Shown here: positions 1 through 7,842 of the stretch, piece after piece
Layout of the letters: each line of letters begins with the position of its first letter
Position numbering within the stretch: position 1 is the stretch's first letter
Source: JBDHWI01 sp964590135
Lineage (GTDB): Bacteria > Chloroflexota > Anaerolineae > J036 > Brachytrichaceae
Length of the DNA: 64,000 nt
Direction: 5' to 3'
Assembly (NCBI GenBank): GCA_964590135.1
Contig: CAZPVX010000001.1
Coordinates: forward strand, 124,001-188,000
Translations under genes and position numbers: made by a program
Notes under the pieces: generated by a model
The model's database searches: none
What the model was told of the DNA's origin: nothing
Seen by the model: the letters and a program-made list of their open reading frames with translations, nothing else

Positions 1-505
1 CACCCGCAAACAGCACATCCCGCGCGGCACAGGCTACGAAGAAGAGTTCTACTTCGAGCCGGGTGACTCGGATTACCCCGTGCACGACCTCGGCTTCATC
101 AAGCTGGCCATACCGACATGCTACGACCAATGGTTCCCCGAGATGGCGCGCATCTGCGCGTTAAAAGGCGCTGAATTGATCGTCTATCCCACCGCCATCG
201 GCAGTGAACCGAATTTCCCAAAGTTCGACTCACAATCGCGCTGGCAGACCATGATGGTGGCGCACGCCATCGCCAACGGGGTGTTCGTAGCCGCGGTGAA
301 CCGCACCGGCAAGGAAAAACTGGTCAAGTTCTACGGTTCGTCATTTGTGTGCGACCCAACTGGCAACATTCTGGCACAGGCCCCGCGCAACACGCCGGCG
401 GTGGTCGTCGCCGACCTCGATTTCAGCGTGCTCAACTTCTGGCGCGCACTCTTCCCGCTGATTGAGCAACGCAAACCGGCAACCTATCGCGCGCTCATCA
501 CCTGA
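1..505 (+). CDS. aguB: N-carbamoylputrescine amidase, C-terminal part (5' end outside window)
   Basis: Carbon-nitrogen hydrolase (nitrilase superfamily) that would convert N-carbamoylputrescine to putrescine, CO2 and ammonia in the agmatine route of polyamine synthesis; cytoplasmic. The reading frame is open from base 2, so the start lies upstream. The visible part begins at the catalytic-lysine segment (RKQHIP, the Lys codon at 8-10) and contains the nucleophile segment TCYDQWFPE with Cys at 119-121, followed by ALKGAELIVYPTAIGSEP, which is characteristic of the AguB subgroup rather than of generic nitrilases. Trp after the Cys, usual in AguB, is Tyr here. The C-terminal HAIANGVFVAAVNRTG segment fits the family. 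No arginine decarboxylase or agmatine deiminase is visible in the window. A beta-ureidopropionase is the main alternative. Confidence 0.85.
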   Translation, partial: TRKQHIPRGTGYEEEFYFEPGDSDYPVHDLGFIKLAIPTCYDQWFPEMARICALKGAELIVYPTAIGSEPNFPKFDSQSRWQTMMVAHAIANGVFVAAVNRTGKEKLVKFYGSSFVCDPTGNILAQAPRNTPAVVVADLDFSVLNFWRALFPLIEQRKPATYRALIT

Positions 506-538
506 TCGCCGCGCAGGTGCATACTTATGTTCCAAAAT

Positions 539-567
539 TTGCGTTACGTACGAAGGTTGAGTATCTT
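539..567 (+). promoter_or_regulatory. Promoter of the MBL-fold gene, leaderless type
   Basis: TTGCGT (539-544), 17-nt spacer, TATCTT (562-567), then only 7 nt to the ATG at 575. No Shine-Dalgarno sequence lies before that ATG. The arrangement predicts a transcript starting at or next to the start codon. Confidence 0.55.
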
Positions 568-574
568 CTAGCCC

Positions 575-1654
575 ATGCATTGGGAAAGGGCTTCGGAAGA
601 CATCTATATCTTCACCAGCGATCGCTACGCACAAGTCACCGCCAGCCTGATTGTTTCCGGCAACACCGGCATATTGATCGACACGCTGCCCTTCCCTGCA
701 GAAACCGCCCAGATCGCGCTGTTCGCCCGCAAGCGGTGTCCCGATGGGGTGCGCTTCGTCATCTACACCGGTCACGAAGCCGATCATGTGTACGGCGCAT
801 TCCTTTTCCCGCGCGCCGAGATCATCGCCCATGAGGTCTGCCGCGACGTGCTGATTGAGCGCGGGTTTGCGGCGCTGGAGCGCGCCAAGACACAGTCGCA
901 GGAATTCGGGCCGGTGCAACTGCGCCTGCCCACCTTCACGTTTCGTGGCGGCAGCACCACGCTGCGCCTGCCCGGCAAGACGCTGGAAATCATCCACTCG
1001 CCCGGCCACACGCCGGATTCGGTCTCAGTGCTGCTGCATGAGGAGCGCGTGCTGTTTGCCGGCGACACCGTGATGGCGCTGCCAACGATTGCCAACGGCG
1101 ACCCCGAGCAACTCAAGCAGTCGCTCGACATGATCGGCGGAATGCAGCTTGAGAACATCGTGCAGGGGCATGGTGAGATGATCCTGCGCGGCGAGATCAA
1201 AGACAACATGAAGCGCGCAACGAACTATCTGGACAACGTGCGCGCGAAAGTGCAGAAAGTGATCGATGCCAATGGCAAGCGCGACGATGTGAAGGCCATC
1301 ACGATCGAGCAGTGCGGAATGCAGCGCGTGCTGCTGAATGGCATGGTGGTGGCGCTGCATCAGGCGAATGTGCTGGCGCTGTATGACCGCATGATGCTGG
1401 AACAGGGCAAGCTCACGCCGGCGACGCCCGAGGTGATTGCGCCGGCGAAACCCGCGAAGACAAAACCTGCGCCAGTCGCCAAAAAACCACCCGCCCGGAA
1501 AACCGCCGCAAAAAAGCCCGCCACCAAACCTGCAAAGAAACCAGCAGCCAAGAAACCAGCGGCCAAGAAACCAGTCAGCAAGCCGGCGAAGAGAACAACC
1601 GCCAGGACTCCATCCACCAAGGCCGCCGGCAAGACCACAAGCAAAGGAAGGTAA
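575..1654 (+). CDS. MBL-fold metallohydrolase-like protein with Lys/Ala/Pro-rich C-terminal tail
   Basis: A 359-residue protein. Residues 1-270 form a metallo-beta-lactamase fold: HSPGHTPDS (His145), FAGDTV (Asp164) and GHGE (His199) are standard metal-site segments. The signature that is normally HxHxDH reads TGHEADH (65-71), so the first two histidines are not in their usual places and one metal site may be altered. From about residue 289 to the end the chain is almost only Lys, Ala, Pro and Thr, with three tandem 15-nt DNA units at 1535-1579; this resembles histone-H1-like tails and suggests nucleic-acid or polyanion binding. The ATG at 575 is supported by a promoter whose -10 ends 7 nt before it. 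The next gene follows after 6 nt. Substrate unknown. Confidence 0.75.
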   Translation: MHWERASEDIYIFTSDRYAQVTASLIVSGNTGILIDTLPFPAETAQIALFARKRCPDGVRFVIYTGHEADHVYGAFLFPRAEIIAHEVCRDVLIERGFAALERAKTQSQEFGPVQLRLPTFTFRGGSTTLRLPGKTLEIIHSPGHTPDSVSVLLHEERVLFAGDTVMALPTIANGDPEQLKQSLDMIGGMQLENIVQGHGEMILRGEIKDNMKRATNYLDNVRAKVQKVIDANGKRDDVKAITIEQCGMQRVLLNGMVVALHQANVLALYDRMMLEQGKLTPATPEVIAPAKPAKTKPAPVAKKPPARKTAAKKPATKPAKKPAAKKPAAKKPVSKPAKRTTARTPSTKAAGKTTSKGR

Positions 1655-1660
1655 CGCCGC

Positions 1661-3292
1661 ATGAGCGTGTTGCAGGCCGCCGCGATCGCTTTTTTCTACG
1701 CTTTTGCGCGATCATCCTTCAACGCCGGCCTCGGCAGGTATGTGCTGTCTCAACCGCTGATTGCCGGCGCGATCGCCGGCGCGCTGCTGGGTGACCCGCT
1801 GCGCGGCGCAGTCATCGGCGGCGCGCTCAATCTCAGCACCCTCGCCCTCAGCCAACTACGGCTCAATTTCGGCGTGGATGTCGCGCTGATCGGCTATGTC
1901 GGCGTGCCGCTGATGATGCTGAGCGGCTTGCAGCCTGATGCGCCGCAAACCGCCGCACTGTTCGGCGCGCTCATCGTCATTGGCGTGCTGCTCAACTTCG
2001 TGCGTGGCCTGTTCAACTCAGTTGTCGCACATTGGGCGGATTATTTCGCCGACCTCGGCAACATCGACACAGTGGCGTCATTGAACATCGTGCCGACGCA
2101 AATCTGGCTCATCGTCATCTCATTCGTGCCGGCCCTCATCATCCTGTTGTTCGACGCGCCATCGATCATCTTTCTTTCGACCAACATCCCGCCCTGGGCG
2201 CAAACCACGATGAACGTGGCGCGGCATCTGCTGGCTGCGCTCGGCATTGCGATGAGTTTGCGATTGCTGTTGCAGGGCAGCAGCTTCGCGTATTTCCTGA
2301 TCGGCTTTTTGCTCGCGCCGGCGCTCGGGTTGGCGCCAGCGACGCTATTCGGCGGCAGCCTCGCGCTCATCCATGCCTACCTTGCCCGTCGGCGCACCGA
2401 TACCAACACCAACGCACTGGTGCAAGACGTGATGCCATCCGATCAGGCCATCACTTACAACCCGCAAAAACGTCTGGGCTTCGCAGAGTTGCAGGCGTCA
2501 TTTCTGCTATGGATGTTCTTCCACGATGCCGGTGACAACTTCGAGCGCCGGCAGAACATGGGCGTAGCTGCTGCGCTGGCACCGGTGGCACGCCGGCTGA
2601 CCGACACCCTGGAAGACCGCGTGGCCATGCTGCGGCGCAACCTGATGCTGTTCAGCAGCGAGTGGACGTTTGGCGCTTCGCTGATCGGCGCGAGCGCCGC
2701 GTTGGAAGAGCGACGCGTGAATGGCGAACTGATCAACGATGCTGAGCTGGTAGGCGCGCGGACGGGTGTGATGGCCGGCTTCGATGTGGCCGGCAACGCC
2801 ATCATGACCGGCGCGATCACCTCGCTGCTGGTGGCGATTGGCGCAGAACTCGCGCGGCGCGGATCACTGCTGGGGCCATTTTTGTTTGCGGTGGCGCAGG
2901 CCGTCATCGTCATCGCAGCCGGCTTTGTCAGTTTCCGGCTCGGCTACTCGCTCACACATCGCTTTGTGGATGAGGCGCGGGTGACGAACTGGCTGCGGCC
3001 GGCGCTGTTCGGGGCCATGCGGCTCGGCGCATTCACGCTCGGCGCGCTGGTCACCTCATTCGTTCCACTCACATTGCCGCAGGGCGCGGTCATCACCATC
3101 GGCGCGGCAACGCTGCCGCTCCAAGGTCGCGTGTTCGACAGCATCATGCCGGGGCTGTTGCCGCTGGCAACGACGCTGATTTTGTGGTGGTTGCTGCGTC
3201 ACCGGCGCGCCAGTCCTGGGGTGCTGGTCGGCGCATGCCTGGTGATCGCGCTGCTGGCCGGCGTGGTGGCCGGCATCACGCGGTGGGCATGA
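1661..3292 (+). CDS. Fused PTS mannose-family IIC-IID membrane protein
   Basis: A 543-residue membrane protein. Residues 1-240 match the IIC subunit of the mannose/fructose/sorbose PTS (LSQPLIAGAIAGALLGDP, then HWADYFADLGNID); residues about 270-543 match IID (NFERRQNMGVAAAL, ALEERRVNGE, GSLLGPFLF, DSIMPGLLPLATTLILWWLL). In known PTS operons these are separate proteins. The IID segment that usually reads GPLAGVGD is AGFDVAGN here, and the HLEFFNTQP segment is NLMLFSSEW, so transport-linked residues have changed. No IIA, IIB, HPr or EI gene occurs in the window, so phosphorylation-coupled uptake is doubtful. A strong Shine-Dalgarno (AAGGAAGG) lies just before the start, inside or directly after the MBL gene, indicating one transcript. 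Confidence 0.85.
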   Translation: MSVLQAAAIAFFYAFARSSFNAGLGRYVLSQPLIAGAIAGALLGDPLRGAVIGGALNLSTLALSQLRLNFGVDVALIGYVGVPLMMLSGLQPDAPQTAALFGALIVIGVLLNFVRGLFNSVVAHWADYFADLGNIDTVASLNIVPTQIWLIVISFVPALIILLFDAPSIIFLSTNIPPWAQTTMNVARHLLAALGIAMSLRLLLQGSSFAYFLIGFLLAPALGLAPATLFGGSLALIHAYLARRRTDTNTNALVQDVMPSDQAITYNPQKRLGFAELQASFLLWMFFHDAGDNFERRQNMGVAAALAPVARRLTDTLEDRVAMLRRNLMLFSSEWTFGASLIGASAALEERRVNGELINDAELVGARTGVMAGFDVAGNAIMTGAITSLLVAIGAELARRGSLLGPFLFAVAQAVIVIAAGFVSFRLGYSLTHRFVDEARVTNWLRPALFGAMRLGAFTLGALVTSFVPLTLPQGAVITIGAATLPLQGRVFDSIMPGLLPLATTLILWWLLRHRRASPGVLVGACLVIALLAGVVAGITRWA

Positions 3293-3359
3293 TCTCGAAC
3301 CACTCCCGGGAAATCCGCGGCAAGCACTCATGAACTGCGGTTGCATCATCACTCGCTGA

Positions 3360-3388
3360 TTGCGCATGAAGGGCAGGCGGTGTAACCT
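3360..3388 (+). promoter_or_regulatory. Promoter of the MFS gene, leaderless type
   Basis: TTGCGC (3360-3365), 17-nt spacer, TAACCT (3383-3388), then 6 nt to the ATG at 3395, with no Shine-Dalgarno site. Same geometry as the site before the MBL gene. Confidence 0.5.
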
Positions 3389-3394
3389 GCCAGC

Positions 3395-4588
3395 ATGAAA
3401 TCTGCCCTGCGCAATCGCACACTGCTCAGCTTTGCGCTCGCCCACTTCAGCGTCGATCTGTGTTCCGGCGCACTGCCCGTAATCATGCTCTTTCTCGCGC
3501 CAAAGCTCGACCTGTCGATCGCGCAGGTTGGCTTCGTCATCAGCGTATATTCCATCAGCTCATCGCTCACACAGCCGCTGTTCGGTTACCTCAGCGATCG
3601 CACCGGCGGCCGCTATCAATCCGCCATCGGCCTTGCGATGATCGCCATCTTTCAAGGCATGCTCGGCTTTGCCACCAGCTACGCCATGCTGCTGGCGATG
3701 GTGATGCTGGCCGGCTGCGGTTCGGCCGCCTTTCACCCGCATGGCGCATCGGGCGCGACGCGCGCCGGCGGCAATCGCAAATCGTCGTTCATGGCTGTGT
3801 TCATGCTGGGCGGCAACAGTGGCTACGCGCTGGGGCCGGTGATCGCAGCAGCCGCCATGACGGCCTTCGGTGTGCATGGCAGCGCGGTAATCAGCATGAT
3901 TGGGCTGGCGCTGGTGCCGCTGGTGCTGACCGCGCAAGGCACGCACGAGGCGCACCACGCTGCTGCAAAAGGCAGCGCAATCGCCGGCAGCATCCGCACT
4001 TTCAGCGTCCTTGCCGTGATCGCGTTGATGGCGATCATGTTCCTTCGCGCGTGGACACAATCGTCAATCACAACCTACATCCCCGTGTTCTTCACGCAGG
4101 TCGCCGGCTTCAGCGTGGGTGAAGCCAGCCGCATCTCCAGCGTGAATCTATTTGCACTGGCTGCCGGCGGGCTGGTGGGTGGCTTGCTGGCTGATCGTTT
4201 CGGCGGCCGGCGTGTGATGATCCTTTCATGGCTGATCTATGCACCGGCGGTGTTGCTGATGTTCAATCTGCCGGATGCGCGTGTGTATTTGCTCGCAGCG
4301 GTGGCCGGCTTCGTAGCCGGCGCGTCATGGCCGCCTTTGATCGTGATGGCGCAGGAGTTGTTTCCAAAGAACGCCGGTGTGGCATCGGGCATTGCGTTGG
4401 GATTTGCATTCGCGATGGGCGGCATTGGCACGGCAATTACCGGCTGGCTGGCACTGCCGGAGCATCTGGGGTTGGCCAACGCACTGATGTTGCTCTCAGT
4501 GCTGCCATTGATTGCCGCGCTGTTGGCGCTGCTGCTGCCACGCGACCCGCGCCACGCGCCAGTGGTGCAACCTGCCGGACAAACTTGA
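3395..4588 (+). CDS. MFS transporter, fosmidomycin-resistance (Fsr)-like
   Basis: A 397-residue, twelve-helix major facilitator protein. The N-terminus ALAHFSVDLCSGALPV and the following LAPKLDLSIAQVGFV match the Fsr/NreB-like branch, in which the helix-1 segment reads similarly; GYLSDRTGGR is the loop 2-3 motif. These proteins export fosmidomycin or other small organic compounds, but substrate cannot be read from sequence. The ATG is placed by a promoter 6 nt upstream. It stands alone: 102 nt after the IIC-IID gene and 31 nt before the GH43 gene, which could be co-transcribed. Confidence 0.8.
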   Translation: MKSALRNRTLLSFALAHFSVDLCSGALPVIMLFLAPKLDLSIAQVGFVISVYSISSSLTQPLFGYLSDRTGGRYQSAIGLAMIAIFQGMLGFATSYAMLLAMVMLAGCGSAAFHPHGASGATRAGGNRKSSFMAVFMLGGNSGYALGPVIAAAAMTAFGVHGSAVISMIGLALVPLVLTAQGTHEAHHAAAKGSAIAGSIRTFSVLAVIALMAIMFLRAWTQSSITTYIPVFFTQVAGFSVGEASRISSVNLFALAAGGLVGGLLADRFGGRRVMILSWLIYAPAVLLMFNLPDARVYLLAAVAGFVAGASWPPLIVMAQELFPKNAGVASGIALGFAFAMGGIGTAITGWLALPEHLGLANALMLLSVLPLIAALLALLLPRDPRHAPVVQPAGQT

Positions 4589-4619
4589 TCGCTGGCGCAA
4601 CAATCACCAAAATTGCACC

Positions 4620-5681
4620 ATGAAACTACACTTTGCACGCAAACCTGACCTGCCTGTTTTGCTCATCAGCGCCGTTTTTGTCATGACCGCATGCAGCGCG
4701 TCTCCCGCCTCCTCAAGGGTTGCCAATGCCGTCGCTCAACCCACTTCGATGCCGGCGGTCATGCCAGGCAAAATCATTGAGCCGACCGGATACGTGAAAG
4801 CACACGATCCGGTGATGGCAAAGGATGGCGACCGCTACTACGTCTTCACCACCGGCAGCCGCATCCTCATCTTGTGCAGCAAGGACATGACAACCTGGGA
4901 GTTTTGCGGGCGTGTATTCAAGGATACTCCGCAGTGGGTGCGCGATGCAATCCCGGGTATCGCTGATCTGTGGGCGCCAGACATCTCGTTCTACAACGGC
5001 AAGTGGCGCCTGTATTACGCCGGCAGCACCTTTGGCAAAAATCGCTCGGTGATCGGGTTGGCAACTAACACAACACTGAACCCAGACGACCCGAAATATG
5101 CGTGGGTTGATGAGGGTCTGGTGTTGGAATCGAAGCCGGCGGACAACTTCAACGCCATCGACGCCAACGTGGCCTTTGATGAAAAAGGTGAGCCCTGGCT
5201 GGCATGGGGCAGCTACTGGAGCGGGCTGAAGTTGCGCCGGCTGGATGCTAAGACAGGCAAGCCGGCGGACAACAACATCATCAGCCTCGCCGGCGGCCGG
5301 CCCAGCCCCAACGCCATCGAAGCGCCGTTCATCATCCGGCGCGGCGCGTATTTCTATCTGTTCTTCTCAGCCGACTTCTGTTGTCGCGGCATCGACAGCA
5401 CCTACAACATCCGCGTCGGTCGATCCGAAAAGATTGGCGGGCCATATGTGGATAAAGACGGCAAGAAGCTGCTGCAAGGCGGCGGCACACTGGTGCTGGC
5501 CGGCGGCAAACGCTGGCGCGGTCCAGGCCACAACGGCATGCTCATCGAGGATGGCGTCTACTGGATGGTGTATCACGCCTACGACGCCAACCAAATTGGC
5601 ATCGCCAAGTTGCGCATCGAGGCGCTGGGCTGGGATGCCGCCGGCTGGCCGATCGCGCCAAGCGCATTGGTGGAGCATTGA
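4620..5681 (+). CDS. GH43-family glycoside hydrolase lipoprotein (arabinanase/xylosidase-like)
   Basis: A 353-residue extracellular lipoprotein. The signal ends in VMTAC, a lipobox with Cys25, so the mature enzyme should be tethered to the membrane. The five-bladed propeller of GH43 is recognisable by its three carboxylates: Asp63 in AHDPV (general base), Asp181 in IDANV (pKa modulator) and Glu234 in IEAPF (general acid). DLWAPDISFYNGKWRLYYAGS is the typical blade-1/2 segment and His319 in VYHAYD fits the conserved metal-side histidine. Overall it is most like arabinan endo-1,5-alpha-L-arabinosidases. I use the ATG at 4620 because it gives a clean signal peptide; the frame extends upstream to 4512 inside the MFS gene without sense. 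Confidence 0.85.
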   Translation: MKLHFARKPDLPVLLISAVFVMTACSASPASSRVANAVAQPTSMPAVMPGKIIEPTGYVKAHDPVMAKDGDRYYVFTTGSRILILCSKDMTTWEFCGRVFKDTPQWVRDAIPGIADLWAPDISFYNGKWRLYYAGSTFGKNRSVIGLATNTTLNPDDPKYAWVDEGLVLESKPADNFNAIDANVAFDEKGEPWLAWGSYWSGLKLRRLDAKTGKPADNNIISLAGGRPSPNAIEAPFIIRRGAYFYLFFSADFCCRGIDSTYNIRVGRSEKIGGPYVDKDGKKLLQGGGTLVLAGGKRWRGPGHNGMLIEDGVYWMVYHAYDANQIGIAKLRIEALGWDAAGWPIAPSALVEH

Positions 5682-5767
5682 CATGGACAACGCTGATGCT
5701 GCGCTGCTCTTTTTCTTATCTTGCTGCGGTAAACAGGGTGCAAGTGTTTTTCTAAAGGAGAAGGAGC

Positions 5768-6523
5768 ATGGCTTTTAGCACACCCATCCACACAAATGAG
5801 CAGAGCATCGACCGCGTGCTGGGCGCCGGCCTGCCAGTGTTGCTGGTATTCTGGCGCGACGATTGTCCGCCGTGCAAACAGCTCGATCCAGAGCTGGATC
5901 GGCTGGCGGCAGCGTTTGCCGGCACGGCGCTCATCGCAAGGGTCAACGTGAAGGACAATGCAGCGCTGGTGAAACGCTATGCCATTGCACAATTGCCAGG
6001 ATTGGTGTTTATCAAGGATCGCAGCGTGATAGCGCAAGGCAGTGGCGCAGCGCCTGAGTCAAACTTGCGGGCGTGGCTGCAATTCCTCACTGCCGGCGGC
6101 GCAAAGCCGGCAAACCCCAGCGGACCGAGCATTTCACTGGATGGCGCGCAGCCCCGCCCGGCCAGCAGCACCCCCAACGCCCAAACGACTGCGCAAACAG
6201 CCAACCAGCCGATCACCCTCAGCGATGCGAGTTTCGATCAAATGGTGGGGCGCAGCGACAAACCGGTGCTGGTGGACTTCTGGGCGCCGTGGTGCGGACC
6301 GTGCCGCATGGTCGCGCCGGCAGTTGAACAGATGGCGCAAGAATTCGCCGGCCGCGCTGTCGTCGCCAAGCTCAACGTGGATGACAACCCGCGCATGGCC
6401 GAGCGCTTCGACGTGCGCGGCATCCCGGCATTGTTGATCTTCAAGCGCGGCCAGTTGGTCGAGCGGCTGGTGGGTGTGCAGCCGGCAGCGGCTTTGCGAC
6501 AGGCGCTGGCGAAACACGTCTAG
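5768..6523 (+). CDS. Tandem thioredoxin-domain protein
   Basis: A 251-residue cytoplasmic protein with two thioredoxin folds joined by a Pro/Ala/Ser/Thr linker (about 112-147). Domain 1 has active site CPPC (33-36) and a cis-proline at 77; domain 2 has the classical WCGPC (Cys176, Cys179) with cis-proline at 220. Domain 2 is an ordinary TrxA; domain 1 with CPPC is divergent, so the two may differ in redox potential. The start has a good Shine-Dalgarno (AAGGAGAAGGAGC). It is convergent with the homoserine dehydrogenase gene, only 11 nt apart, and no thioredoxin reductase is nearby. Confidence 0.9.
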   Translation: MAFSTPIHTNEQSIDRVLGAGLPVLLVFWRDDCPPCKQLDPELDRLAAAFAGTALIARVNVKDNAALVKRYAIAQLPGLVFIKDRSVIAQGSGAAPESNLRAWLQFLTAGGAKPANPSGPSISLDGAQPRPASSTPNAQTTAQTANQPITLSDASFDQMVGRSDKPVLVDFWAPWCGPCRMVAPAVEQMAQEFAGRAVVAKLNVDDNPRMAERFDVRGIPALLIFKRGQLVERLVGVQPAAALRQALAKHV

Positions 6524-6534
6524 CCACGGCTTTT

Positions 6535-7593
6535 TCACATCGCGCGTGACAGACTCACGATGTCGCCCAGCACGCCGCTGGCTGTGACTTCCTGCCCTGC
6601 CCCACGCCCGCTCACCGCCACCGGGTTGTCGCTGAAATATTTGGTGGTGAATACAACGATGCTGTCGCTGGTGCGAATACCGCCGAGCTTGGTAGCCGGA
6701 TCTGCGCCGACGAGGCCAACGCTGCACTTGCCGTTCTCGATGGTCGCTGCATAGCGCAATTTCTTTCCGCCGGCGGCAAGATCGCGCGCCTGCGCTGCCA
6801 TGCTTTCATTCAAGTCGTCAATCTCGCGCAAAAATTGTTCGACCGTCAGTCCATCCATTGACGGCGGATACAACGATTCAACGCCGACATCGCGCATATG
6901 GAGACGATAACCCAACATACGCGCGAGGATGAGCGCCTTGCGCGCCGCATCCAACCCGCCCAAGTCCTGGCGCGGGTCTGGCTCAGTGAACCCGTTGGCT
7001 CTGGCATCGCGCACGGCCTGGCCGAAGGGGACGCCGGCTTCCAACTGCGACGCGATGAAACCAAGCGTGCCGCTGAGTGAACCTTCGATCCTTGCGACTT
7101 GATCGCCGCTGTCGAGCAGCGTGTTCAGCGTGCTGATGACCGGCAGCGCTGAGCCGCAGGTGGTCTCCCAGCGTGAGCGCTCGTCGGCAATGGCACCCCA
7201 CCAGTCGAGGTCGCCGGCCAACGGCAGCTTGTTCGCCGTGACCACACCCATGCCCTTCGCCTTGGCCTCAAGCAAGAGCGGCACGGTGGCATCGGTGGCC
7301 GTGGTGTCGACGACGATGCAATTCGCCGGCAGGTCGCTGGCCGACGGCGATTGCGTGTTCGTTGAGAGGGCGGCGCCGACCTGCTTGCGCCCGATCAAGT
7401 CAGCGATCACGGCATTGTCAAAGCCATTCAACGCAAACAGGGTCGAGGCGCTATCGGCGATGCCGGCGATTTCCAGCCGAAGGTGATTGCGGTGCGCGTG
7501 CAAGTCGCGCGCGGCGATGATTTGTCTTGCCAATGCGCGGCCCACTCCGCCAAAGCCGAGCAGAAAGATGGGTTGTGATTTAAGGTTGGACAT
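6535..7593 (-). CDS. hom: Homoserine dehydrogenase
   Basis: Catalyses NAD(P)H-dependent reduction of aspartate semialdehyde to homoserine, on the way to threonine and methionine. The 352-residue chain begins with the Rossmann glycine motif LLGFGGVGRALA (11-22), has the catalytic-lysine segment VVTANKLPLAG (Lys122), and the homoserine-binding block GSLSGTLGFI followed by GFTEPDPRQDLGGLDAARK. It ends without an ACT domain, so feedback control by threonine through ACT is not expected. I chose the ATG at 7593 because the Rossmann fold starts there; the frame stays open to 7758 but that stretch has no family resemblance. Monocistronic, convergent with the thioredoxin gene. Confidence 0.92.
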   Translation of the reverse strand: MSNLKSQPIFLLGFGGVGRALARQIIAARDLHAHRNHLRLEIAGIADSASTLFALNGFDNAVIADLIGRKQVGAALSTNTQSPSASDLPANCIVVDTTATDATVPLLLEAKAKGMGVVTANKLPLAGDLDWWGAIADERSRWETTCGSALPVISTLNTLLDSGDQVARIEGSLSGTLGFIASQLEAGVPFGQAVRDARANGFTEPDPRQDLGGLDAARKALILARMLGYRLHMRDVGVESLYPPSMDGLTVEQFLREIDDLNESMAAQARDLAAGGKKLRYAATIENGKCSVGLVGADPATKLGGIRTSDSIVVFTTKYFSDNPVAVSGRGAGQEVTASGVLGDIVSLSRAM

Positions 7594-7842
7594 TTCCCTT
7601 GCCCCAACTCTCCCAAAGGAAGAGGGAGTTGTTCTGACAAAAATCAAATTTACGCGAGTATAATTGCGCTCGTTAGTGAAAAAGCGTTCCTTCCCCTGTA
7701 GCCGCCGGCGCAGCACACAGGCATGATCCCTCACATGCTGACTGCATTGGCTTTCCACAATTCGGTTCGAACTCTGCTTCTATAACAAACATTCATGCGC
7801 GTCCGCAGCAAGCGAGGCGCGCGTTAAGTATTTACGATTCAT
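7594..7842. promoter_or_regulatory. Divergent hom/rnj intergenic region with back-to-back -10 elements
   Basis: A 249-nt region. On the plus strand CTGACA (7634-7639) and TATAAT (7659-7664) with a 19-nt spacer could start an rnj transcript with a leader of about 170 nt. On the minus strand the overlapping TATACT (7656-7661) could serve hom. A TATTTA (7829-7834) 8 nt before the rnj ATG, and the absence of a Shine-Dalgarno there, leave a leaderless rnj transcript as an alternative. The imperfect inverted repeat near 7605-7631 (AACTCTCCC ... GGGAGTT) may be a remnant of a dispersed repeat. Confidence 0.4.

Noticed and set aside
1535..1579. Short tandem repeat as a mobile or CRISPR-like element
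   Set aside because: The three 15-nt units encode KKPAA in frame within the MBL-fold protein tail; no spacers or flanking features.
7755..7785. tRNA T-loop-like GGTTCGAAC
   Set aside because: The surrounding bases cannot form acceptor, D or anticodon stems.
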